Shown: one piece after another, positions 20,460 to 31,900 of the stretch | Layout of the letters: every line of letters starts with the position of its first letter | Position numbering within the stretch: the first letter of the stretch is position 1 | From: Hydractinia symbiolongicarpus | Taxonomy: Eukaryota; Cnidaria; Hydrozoa; Anthoathecata; Hydractiniidae | Direction of reading: 5' to 3' | Assembly: GCF_029227915.1 (NCBI RefSeq) | Contig: NC_079882.1 | Coordinates: 4,154,001 to 4,218,000, forward strand | Length of the DNA stretch: 64,000 nt | Notes under the pieces: generated by a model | Database searches by the model: none | What the model saw: only the letters and a program-made list of their open reading frames with translations | What the model was told of the DNA's origin: nothing | Position numbers and translations under genes: made by a program

Positions 20460-23400
20460 ATGAAGATTTTGGCGGGAAATTTGTTGGCTATGTTTGTTTT
20501 GGTGTTGTCATTATTTTTCACTCAAGGTAAGGTAACTATAAGTTTTTATGTATGTGTTTGTATTGTACCTCTCGCTGTTTCCATATCAGAAAGAGGAAAG
20601 GCAACCCTTGACATAAGGTTGTTTAAAATTGTTCACACAGTACAAGCAAATGCTCGTGTTAAAAAAAATTTGTCTAGATAAAATATTTAAACCCGAAAAA
20701 ACTAACATCTAAAATAAATTTGCCATTGATACCTTCTAACCCATAAAATATCATAAATATTACACTTAAGGCAGTCGAGAAGCGTATCATTTGTAGCAGC
20801 TTCCTCCTAAACGCTCGCTGAAACTTTTATAAAAATATTTTAACGTTGTTTGCTTGGAGATGGGCAAGGCCTCCAAATTCCTTGCCAATTTAATCGATAA
20901 ATTAAAAGTAATTTTGCCACCATTGATGCAATAAAAATAAATAAAAATAAAACGTTTTTTTATTTTCCCAGAATTGATACGCAAAAGGCCGAATTAACCT
21001 ACATAATGTAGCCTTGGGACTTAAAAATTGTTTGAATAAGCGAAATGTTCGAATAAATCAAACAATAAACATTTTTTTCAGTCACGGCTAAAACAGTATC
21101 GGAAACTTCATTTTTCTGCGAAGAAGATAAGTTTAAATGCTCTTCTCAAAAGTGCATTCCTGACAAGTGGAAATGTGATGGCGATGACGATTGTGGTGAC
21201 GGAAGTGACGAAGTCAATTGCCATCTCGCTACCTGCAAGCCGAATGAGTTTACATGCAAGAATAAAAAATGCATACCGAAGAAATGGGCGTGTGATAGTG
21301 AGGTGGATTGCTCGGACGGTTCGGACGAAAATAATTGCCGTATGTATATTTTTACAGAAGCATCTTCTGATAAAATAGTTATATTAAAATTATATAGGTG
21401 CAAATAGGATTTTAAAATTGATAATTGAAACAACATGTTCGGGTTAACTAGCAAAAAGAACAGACATTTTCTTATATTTTGATATTAGGACGAAAAATGC
21501 TAATGGCTTGAGTTTTGCTTTAATAAAAACATCTAATAATCACTGGGGTCGAGGTTGTTGCGTTACTGTAAAATAGCAGTTATTTACCTGTGTTTATAGC
21601 AAAACCAACCTGCAGACCAGATTCCTTTCACTGTAATAACTCAAGATGTGTTCAAAAAAAGTGGAAATGTGACGGCCATGATGACTGTGGTGATAATTCA
21701 GACGAAGAATCTTGTGGAGGTATCCTAGAGTGTTATTAACTTCGCATTCAGCGCCTAACGTGAGCTTTTGCAACTGATTTTTTCACATGGAATTCGACTG
21801 ATTTTGTGTTGTTGTTTTTCAGACGTCATATCGACGTGTAAAAGTAGCGAGTTTAAGTGTGGTAACGGCGCCTGCATTTTTAAACTCTGGGCTTGTGACG
21901 GAGAGAAAGATTGTCAAGATGGATCGGACGAAGAAAATTGCAAAAAACGTAAGTTGAAGAAGATCAGTCACCTGCTTATTTTGATTGTAGTTAACACTAT
22001 TGTACACTTTTCATACCTTTTTATTGCCTTAGTCGTTTCGGAATGTGATCCCAGTGAATTTCGCTGCACTACCAATCATTGTATACCAAACAAGTGGAGA
22101 TGTGACGGTGCGAACGACTGCCATAACGGTGCTGACGAAAGGAACTGTTCGTTGATAACAACCAATAAGCCGGTAAAGGTTTGTGCGGCTAAGTTTTGGC
22201 AGTGCCAGAATGGAGATTGCATCAAGAAGGAATGGAAATGCGATGGAGAAAATGATTGTTCAGATGGAAGTGACGAACAAGCTTGTGGTAAGCCAGTTTA
22301 TAAACACGTAATATATACACTGTAATTCATTGGACAATCATGAAGAGAATTTTACTATTCATATTATATTCATATCTTCCTTGCATGTATTTTCAGATCA
22401 GATACATTGTCATTCAACAAAAGCCAGTTGCAAAAATGGACGTCAATGTATTTTTTCCAGTCACAAATGTAATGGTTTCAAAGATTGTGATGATGGATCA
22501 GACGAAGAAAATTGTGGTAAGGCTTAATATAGACCTTTCTCGTAATTGTTGTAAGTTTTTTCTCTCAGTTTAGATATAAAAAATTTACACTGAAACAAGT
22601 CTTTTAGCACTAAAAAATTAAATAGTCAAAGAATTTAACCTGACAAATGCTAAACAATATTTCGTTTTTTTAGGAAAACCACCAATCAATTGTGGTTTAA
22701 ATCATTTCAACTGTACAGATGGTAGTTGCATAAATATATCTGAAGTTTGTAACCTTAAAAGGGATTGTCCACATTGGGAAGACGAACCCGCTAACTGTTT
22801 CATCAACGAATGTTTAAGCAACAATGCTCACTGCATGCATACTTGTACTGACCTCAAAATAGGATACAAATGTTCCTGCAAGAAAGGTAATTGACTAAAT
22901 TTAAATGTTGTCATTTACATGTCAGTGCTGTGCAGCTATACATGACTAGCGCTTGTAACAGCTAATATTTTTATCTTTCTCTTGAATTATAGGCTACGAG
23001 CTAGCTGCTGATAGAAAAACTTGTAATGACGTTAACGAATGCAAAATTTACGGTTCCTGTCACCACTCATGCACAAACACAAAAGGTCATTTTAAGTGCG
23101 CTTGCGCCAGTGGCTATGTGTTAGGACCAGATATGAAATCGTGTAAAGCTTTGGGTGCGTGATGTTTTATTTGTTATTCTTTTAAAAATTGCTTCTCAGC
23201 GCCGTCACAGTTTGTATGCATCGCAATGCACAATATTTTACTAAAATTAAAAATCCTATGCTAAACTTCTAGGTGTAAGCAGTTGGGTGTATTTTGCTAA
23301 TCGTCACGACATCAGAAAGATGCTCCCTAATGTTAGAGAGTACACGGTTGAAGTTTCGAACCAGAGTGGGGTAGTTAGCTTTGACTTTGATATCAACAAC

Positions 23401-25140
23401 AAACACATCTATTGGAGCGATATAAAATTAAAAAAAATTCAACGGTCGGTGATCGACAAACATGATTCAATTGAAACAATCGTTGACCATGTTCACACGC
23501 CTGATGGGTTAGCTTTTGATTGGATTGGTGGAAAACTTTACTGGACAGACACAGGTTATAAAACTATAGAGGTTTCTGATCTTTACGGTCATCATAATGC
23601 TGATCTTGTAAAAGTTGGATTAGCTGAACCAAGAGCCATTGCTTTAAACCCACATGAGGGGTATGTAATAATTTTAAAAATTGTCATAATATAATACAGT
23701 GGGTAAATATTAATAAAAAAGTAAATACCAGCTGCGTGAAATGTGTTTTATTACAATTCCCTTGCACACTTTTTGCTAGATTCTTGTATTGGACCGACTG
23801 GGGAGAATCAGCTGCAATTGAGAAGATTTCGATGGATGGAGCTGAAGAAACTCGTGTTAAGATCGTTACAGTAAATATAGTATGGCCTAATGGTTTGTCT
23901 ATTGACTTGGCACAGAAAAGAATATACTGGATCGATGCAAAACTGAAACGAATTGAATCAACAGACTTTAATGGTGAAAACAGAGTTTTGCTGCGAGAAG
24001 GAGGTCAGTAAAAGAAAAGAAAAATGCTTTCAACCTTATTCTTGTCCCCAATGTTATGTAGTGTGAGATAAACCTCAAAAGCACTATTTTGAGCTTAATT
24101 TTTTTCTAGGATTTTCGCATCCCTTTGCACTTGATGCTTTTGAAGACATGTTATATTGGACTGATTGGAAGCTAGATGGTGTTGTCAGAATGTCGAAGTT
24201 TAACACAACCATTACCCCTGTTCAGTTAGAACTGTATGCGCCCATGGACGTGAAGGTGTGGCACCCCATGAAGCAAATGAAAGGTGGGTCTTTTTGTTTT
24301 AGGTGGTATGAATTTGTAGTAGGCATAGCATATCACAAAACTCTTGCACCAGACTTTATCCCAAAATAAAATAAGCAGGATAATTCTTAATTCTCTAGAG
24401 CCCAATCCTTGTGGTGCAAATAATTATGGCTGTAGTCACCTATGTTTGCTTGCAAATCATTTCGGTCGCCGTACAGTTGTTTGCAAATGTCCACGAAATA
24501 TGACGCTTGACAAATCAAAGAAGAAGTGTAAAGGAATTCCTGTAACTAGAGGACCCAAATCTACTGCTACTAAGAAGGTTCTAACCACCGTGACTATACA
24601 GTCAACTTACAAGAAAGTGACAAAGTCAAAATCTACTCAAACACAAAAAGTAAAATTTTGATACGTAATTTTAGCATTCTACAGCATAAATCGTTATGAT
24701 GTTGTAAATACGAGCATAATCTATACTTAATTTTAGACTTCAAAGAAATCAAGTAAACTCTATACAACTGCAAGTACAACAAAAGTTCCAGTGGTTAACC
24801 CACAAGAACACGCCCCAAGAACAGCAGGTGCGATACAGTTGTTTTTAACAGTTCATTACTGACTGTTTCATACATTGTAGCACAACTTTTCACATTTTTT
24901 TTTTATGTTTCTGTAGATCTATCATCCAATATGAGCACAGGTACTATCACTGCAATCGTCATCTCCGTCATCATTGCCTTGATTATTCTCTTGTTTCTCG
25001 TTTTCTACTTGAAACGACGTCACGTTGGTAAAAATCACGTTATGTATTACAAAGACATGTCAACAATGCCGTTAGAAGAAGACTTTGATGTAACTCCTAA
25101 CGATCTAAACGATAAAGCGAAGATTATAACGGATTATTAG
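20460..25140 (+). CDS. VLDL/LDL receptor family protein, 14 exons, 890 aa
   Basis: Exons: 20460-20526, 21082-21339, 21600-21719, 21823-21948, 22033-22287, 22397-22516, 22674-22886, 22993-23154, 23273-23660, 23780-24003, 24110-24283, 24399-24649, 24737-24827, 24917-25140. All junctions are GT-AG and in phase. Order: signal peptide ([20 protein letters not shown]); eight LDLa repeats with CDG..DC.DGSDE calcium motifs, mostly one or two per phase-1 exon; EGF; calcium-type EGF (DVNEC); a beta-propeller with YWTD-type blades (residues about 441-702); EGF; a Thr/Ser/Lys-rich stalk; a membrane helix (about 827-848); and a 42-residue tail. Eight LDLa repeats match VLDLR rather than LDLR (seven). Likely an endocytic or signalling surface receptor. 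The tail has no NPxY motif, the usual internalisation signal. Confidence 0.93.
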
Positions 25141-26519
25141 GCCATACCCTGTGTAATGTATGAGGTGTGGTCGATTGGGTACACTCACGTGAACTAATTT
25201 TGTACAACATTTTGACATTGTCCCGCAATTATTAAATGTTTTATATATTAAAATTTAATATATGCCTGTTCCTTGAAACCTGTGAAAAGAGTGAAAACCT
25301 TCACACTGTCCTTACTATTCGAGCGAAGTTCATATTTGTTGCAGAATCACATTTTAAAACAAAAATCCTATGACTTGGGCGATATATATATATCATATTT
25401 GTTGTGGCATCTGTAAATATTTTCGAGTTTATTTATGAATTTTTTTTTTTTAATTAGATCGAGAGTATATAATTTATTTCATACTGTACTGGTACGAAAA
25501 AAAGCTTAATGTTATTTTGTCTCCTGTTCTACTTGCACCAAAATCTTGATGTGAAAGATTCTTATGGCTTGAAAACTCTAAAGCTGTCCGGGGTTACAGT
25601 TTGTTTGAAACATTTTTTATGGCTCTTCCTGGGTAAGTGAAAAAAAAAGCATGTTAAAACAGGACAAAATTCTTTCCTCCTGCAACAGAGTATCCTTACT
25701 TCTATTCCGTATGTACTCACATTTGAATATTGGGATCCTTTAAATACAAACGGTGATAGCTCAACCTGGTACATAACCTGGTGAAAGAGATATCAAGGAA
25801 AGCTATTACGTAGACAGTAATTTTTTTTAAATCTCTGGACATTTTCAGCTGATCACAATACGCAAAAATTCCCTGAACCTAAAAATCAAGGTGTAAGATA
25901 CTGTAAAAATTGTATTTTTGAGCTTACTTAGTCTTAAAATAACGATGCATGAACATTCGCAATTGGTAAAGAATACACAGTTAACTTTTCATGATTTGCA
26001 GCGTTTGTAATAAGGATAAAACGGATTATGGATACCTCTAAATTTACGTATAACTCCTGAATGCAACATTTTCTTTATAACATTCAGTGTGAACGAAAAA
26101 TCCTATGAAGCATTTTTGTTTGTGTACATAAATTTGAGTTTCATCAAAATATAGACTTTCCATAAATCCAAACCTTTTAAAATATCTTTCTCTACAAAAA
26201 ATTAAGTTTTTGCCTAAGAGTGGAAAAAAAAAAAAAAAAAAAGAACACTAGTAAAACATCAGAAGTTCTTTCATGCACTACAAGTACGTGTTGAAATAAT
26301 TTAAGATAAACTAAACTCGCAAAATTTTGTCAATTATTACTTCATTATGGAATAGAATTTATCACAGGAAAATAGTTGGTCGACCCTTCTTCTTCCCTCT
26401 TCCCATAGGTGAAGAATGACTCTAATTTGAATTTGGCATTCTGCATATCGGAGGAACAAATCGTAATTTTTTTCGGGTAATGAATACAAATGGTTTATTC
26501 AGCGCACACACACACGATG
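25141..26519. other. Receptor 3' UTR and gene-free intergenic DNA
   Basis: AT-rich, with an A-run at about 26224-26241 and a short CA run at 26506-26516. No reading frame shows domain features. Confidence 0.5.
25231..25236 (+). terminator. Possible polyadenylation signal of the receptor gene
   Basis: ATTAAA 91 bp after the stop codon, the common variant of AATAAA. Confidence 0.35.
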
Positions 26520-26521
26520 TA

Positions 26522-26957
26522 CCATATTTTCTCCAATAAAACCCACTGGGCGTTTATAACTTTTTTAAGGATTTTAAAGAGGGTGTTTATTGGAGAGGGC
26601 GTTAGAAGAGGGACGTTTATTTACAAAAAATGTTTTTTTGGTATATGAGATATTTATCATCAATATTTACAAGGTTCTTTAATTAAATTCTCTTTAATAT
26701 TGGCATCTTTAACGTCCGAATCAGTTGGTCCCGTTCTCAGCAGGGGCTCCTTTTCTCTTTCTGACAATCTCGGACGGGGGGAGACGAGGCTGGCTCAAAG
26801 GGGTGTTCCAATAAACGCCCCCTTTCATCACACTAGAGAGGGCGTTTAATAAAAAGGGATGTCTAAAAGAAAAGGGCCTTTATATAATCTTTTTACTTTT
26901 GGAGGGGGTGCGTTTACTAGACAAGGGCGTTTAAAAAAGGCACTGGAGAAAATACGG
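26522..26957. mobile_element. MITE with CCGTA-type ends and GGGCGTTTATT array (copy 2)
   Basis: Ends CCATATTTTCTCCA and, at the other side, the reverse complement CCGTATTTTCTCCA form a 14-bp inverted repeat with one mismatch; TA flanks both sides (26520-26521, 26958-26959). The interior again carries repeated GGGCGTTTAT and related strings, as in the element at 1963-2358. No coding capacity. Confidence 0.7.
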
Positions 26958-26959
26958 TA

Positions 26960-27554
26960 TGCAAATTTTAAAAACCACCCTGCCTTTATCAGGCGCATCT
27001 TTCGGCGCTTTATGTTTTGATTTATTGATTTTTCTATTGGCGCCATTTAGAGGAGGTCAAACGTAAACAAATGCCTGATAGGAAAAATAGAAATAGTCTT
27101 ATGGATTGCAATCATTTCATTGCTGAGCTGAAATGACAAAAGTAAAACTTGTCCTCTTTTTTTGTTTTATTTCTTCTTTTTTTATTTCTTTCCGACACGT
27201 TTTGTCAGAAAAGTAGCACGTTATGATATGCTTCTGAACAGCTAGCTGGCTATGCAAGGGTTCCAGGAAAACATGGCCTATTGTTAATGGCCTAGCCATA
27301 TGGCCCACCTCATGGCCTGCCCTAAAAAATGATATCAATTTTTGTCATGCCTGCTGTGCATAGAAAAAATTCATGAAGACCAGACAGTCTCTCTGTTTGT
27401 CTTCAGTGTAGGAAACTCTGCATCTCTTCCTACACCATGTTCTATTCAACTATTTTTTGTGTTCGATAATGATGGTGATTGCCCTTTTTTTAATTTTATA
27501 TGCAGATACTTTACTAGTAAGCCACAATAGATGTATCTCGTTGTTTACATTTTC
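26960..27554. other. Gene-free intergenic DNA
   Basis: Nothing recognisable beyond short T-rich runs and a TGGCC-rich patch near 27270-27330. Confidence 0.45.
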
Positions 27555-27840
27555 AGCAGTAAGCTCTTTTGGATTAGCATTAACGTGGCTGGAAAAAGAT
27601 GCGGGTGCTAGGTGAAGCAAAGTAATTATCAATCTATTTCGTCACACAAAGCCATTCTTAGAAAACTAGATAAATTCAAATTAATTAGAAGGAATCAGTG
27701 TATATATACTTGATAATAGTTTATATGTAGCCTCTGCGATGTTTTCGTGAGAAGAAATCCACAGGGAAAGACCTCTCTTTACCAAATCCTAACATCTTTT
27801 TTTCTACCATGCAAATGCCAGATCCAAAGACCTTACTGCT
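27555..27840. mobile_element. MITE with AGCAGTAAG ends, copy 1
   Basis: The left end AGCAGTAAGCTCTTTTGGAT and the reverse complement of the right end (AGCAGTAAGGTCTTTGGAT) form imperfect inverted repeats of nearly 50 bp. The whole unit aligns in inverted orientation, at roughly 75 percent identity by eye, with 61955-62232. No coding capacity; superfamily not determined. Confidence 0.7.
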
Positions 27841-28327
27841 AAAAAGTAAACAAATAACGTCACGCTAGGGAATCCATCTATAATTTTCATATTTCTGTAG
27901 TTATCATACATTACACAAACTAAGTGGTGATTTGAGATGAATTAAAAAATGTATCTAACAAAATTGCCTTGTTGATATATGGTATTTTATGTTAATTCTT
28001 GTTTTACTACTAATATATCTTTTAACATTTTTTATGTGTATATTTTTGATCAATTATTTAATCATACTCTTCTTTTAAATATAAAATAGTGCGATGACAA
28101 TATTTTATCAAATTAAATTGCAATCCACAAAACTTTGGGTTATTGCAATCTGATAATTTATCTCGAAATTATAGAGTTACGCCTTTTCTACTTAATTGTT
28201 ATAAAGGTGTGTTTTACTATCTCGTTTTTGTCACCAAAGGAGATAACCCCTTCTATGTGTTTTTCTTTACTGTAATGCATTCTTTTGAATTAGGGAAAAA
28301 GGGAAAAGAGAAAATACAATCCTTCTT
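27841..28327. other. Gene-free AT-rich DNA
   Basis: No frame or repeat supported. Confidence 0.4.
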
Positions 28328-28637
28328 CAGGGGCTGATCCAGAAATTTATTTTGGGCGTCAATAGCGCCGCAGATAAAAAACTTTAAGGGTAACAAAAAT
28401 ACATGGCTTTAGCATATCGTTTTCTTTTTTAGTATAGAACATATAGTTTCTTTATGAAAAAATGTCTTCTCTGTGCTTGAAGATATAAAAAAATATAATA
28501 CGAGATATAAAATATCCAGAAAATAAGAGATAATGCAATTCTGAAGCATTTTAAATTATCTGTTTCTAAGTTGGGCGTCCAAATTAGATGTCCCCAAAAT
28601 AGGTGTACCGATGCCAAATTAACTTGGATCAGCCCTT
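28328..28637. mobile_element. hAT-like MITE
   Basis: The ends CAGGGGCTGATCC and GGATCAGCCCTTG are inverted repeats with one mismatch over 13 bp. CAGGGGC..GATCC resembles termini of hAT-derived MITEs in animals. No clean 8-bp duplication is visible, so the class is tentative. Confidence 0.5.
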
Positions 28638-28915
28638 GTTCTTTCAAAAAAGGGGAAAAAATTGTTTTTTGAAAAATTGGAGTTACATCCCTTTTATTTT
28701 AAAGGGGTGAATTGGAAACATTGCTCAAATCATGCACATATTTCCTGACAGTAAGCAGGGCTCAAAAGGTGTTTACCAGAATTGTGTGCTGCAAACAAAT
28801 TCAGTTGATTACTTGGAAGCAACATTTGGTACAAACTGTAAACTGTTCAATACTACATGTTTTTAATTAAAGGTAAAAATATATATTATTATATGTATGT
28901 GTGTATCAGAAGATA

Positions 28916-31900
28916 ATGGATGCAAATAAAAAAGAATCATTGATAAAATGGGTAGGTCTTTGTTTATTTCTATTTATGTGTACAATACTTTTGAGGAAAG
29001 TGGTTTTCAGAGTTTTGTGAATTTGTGACACTTCTGAAATAAAAGTCCAGTAAGCAACCTTCAAAATAGTGGTGATGATAATGATGTGGATTTTTGCTTG
29101 TTTTCAAGTGTTATTGCAGAAACAATTTTTAACATAAAATCTTTAATTTTTTGCAAACAGTGAACACACTCTACCATTTTACATATCTGCCTATGGTTGG
29201 GGTTTGTGTGGTGAAACAAACAAAAAGTTAACTTAGCAAAAATTATCATCAGCTAATTTTACAAAACTTGTTGCTGATTGATGATGAGATCTTAAATATC
29301 TGCTTTGGTACAACCTTATGCTGATGTAGTCAGTATTCATGTTATGTTACTTAATATTCAACAGTTTCAATTTCATAATACCCTATAATCTCTTCAAAAG
29401 CTTGGTTGGCACTTTTTTCATGTTATAATTGTTTTGCTTTAGATCAATGTAATGATCAAAGATGCAGCAATCTCAAGACTTTCAGAATTGAAAGAGAACT
29501 CTACTATTTTGCTAAAAGTTATAAAAATGATGTATGTGTTTTACTTTATAAAATACTTACAAATTTTTATATATGTGGGTATGTTTTGATAAATTGACAC
29601 ATAAACTTTATATTTATTTTGCTAGTGATCCAGATTTGCAATTTTCGATAGGAACAGATGAGAGAAACATCATTTATATTTGTCAGTATGTGAAAGGTAC
29701 CATTGTTAATTTTTTACATCACATGAATATATGTCAATTTATGAGTGGATGAGTGAGTGGGTGCACTTATTAAATATTTTCTACAATTTATTGCTCTTTC
29801 AAGTAAATATGTTATTCTATTTCTCTGTATTGTAGATATTGCTCTGAATAATTTTGTCACATTTTGTTTTTAGATTTGTTTAATCATGATGTTGTTAGTG
29901 AAGAAGAGATTTTACTTGGTAATGAAATTGAAATTGGGAAGGTTAGAATTTTTTAGTAACATACAATAAACATTATTTTAGCTGTAACAATAAATTTTAT
30001 AAAACATTTAACAAAAGTTTTCGGACAATTATTTTTTTATATGGACTTAGAATCCCTAAGCTATACAGCATGATCTAAGAGTTACATTTTTTATTTTTTT
30101 ACCATTACCTTCCTCCTAAGCTGCGAAATAAACCCAAACCAACTTAGCAAAATTTGTTTTAAAGAGAACCATTTTGAATTTTTACCATGTTTGTTTTCTG
30201 TGCATACGATTATACATTGTGCATAAAAACATCTAGCTTTAAAAAGGTAGTATGATGAGAACCTTTTGGAATAATTTAAAAAGCATGTCCTATAATTAAT
30301 TCAGCAGAAGTTAATCCTATGAATTTGCTAAAAAGCCTAGTTTCACGAAAATAAATAATGTGAAATTTACAATGTATGAACCTCCAATTTACCAAATATC
30401 TTCCATTAAAGTGTACCTACAGTTGTAGGGAAACGAATACACAGCCATTTTTCTTTTGTATTTTATGCATTTTTTAGTTGCTGTGTTTCCTTCTTGAGTT
30501 AACGTTAACAAGTGCAAACAACAAAGAGTCTATTGCAAGAATACAATCATTACCTGAACATATACAGACTAATATTATGTCAATGACTAAAATGGTTTGT
30601 GACAATAGTGAAAAGTTGAATTTGGCTGATATTATGAGTAAAATGCTGAGAAAGAGTGGTAAGACTTCTCTGATTTTAATACATTACAATACAGCATTTT
30701 TGTTATACACAGAATTTACACTCACAGATTTATTTTTCTACAACCTTCAAACCTAACCGATGCTTCTAATTCTAATTACATTTGGTTATTAGTGTTTTAA
30801 ACTGACTCTTATTTTTTAGAATTTTATTATATATATTTTTATTTTCCTAGGATTTTGATTTTTGACTGCAATGTTGTATACATTTTCTGAAATGTTCATA
30901 TTTTTAGTTTCTGAAGAGTCAGCTGAAGTATTATCACCTTATTCATCTGCAATTGTTTCTCCTTCAAAACCAACAGCTTTAAATTACTTAGAGTCACCGC
31001 TAGGGAGGTCATGTTCCTCATTAAATTCTTCTGCAGATAATACATCGCCCTTGGCTGCTTTTGCTTCATCGCCACAAGCTCTTTATCGAAGAGTTATGGT
31101 AAGATTCTAAAATGTGCATCATTTTTTGTAATGGGTAAACAATTTATGCAAGAATGACTAATCCTGCTGTGATAGATCGCATACCAAAACAAATTCCTTC
31201 AAATTGATATTCCAAAAAAGTTTACTAGTTTATCTTTTTTAAGATGATTATTTTGAAGGTGTATACTGTCTCTTGTTCAAAAAAGATTTCACATGATATC
31301 ATTTGTATGTTACTACCTCTGTCATTTTAATGTTTTTGTGTGTGTGGTTTTAAAAAAAATCTAAAAAGTACTATAAAACAAAGTTACAAAAAAGGTTGGT
31401 GTAATTAAGATTTAATGAAGCATAAACTTGGGTACCATTTCAATATGTTTTTAGGTTGAAAACTCAAAATTGAAGCAAAAGGTCCGACATTCAGAAATGT
31501 TTTTACAAAGAAAGCATTTCGATGAACAGTTAGCATTCGATGTTGAATCTGAAAAAATGGAAATATTGGAGAATAACAAAAAATTAGGTATGTAATCAAG
31601 GTGTCAGTTTAAATTTTGTTCTGTACTGGTAAACATGTTACAAGAATAATTGTCGTTTATTTCAGTTAAAGATCAAGAATTACTTTCACAAAAAGTATCA
31701 GGCTTGGAAGACACTATAACGAAATTAAGAGAAGAAATTGAATTTTTGCAGCTGGAGGTTAGATCCAAGGACAAGGAAATAGCTGAGTATGGTTTATGTT
31801 TGTATAGAAATTCTTTATAAAGACCACATGTTTTCCATAACTTGTCAATCTGAGATGTTTAACAAACCATATCAAAACACTCTAAAGACTAGGAAAAATA

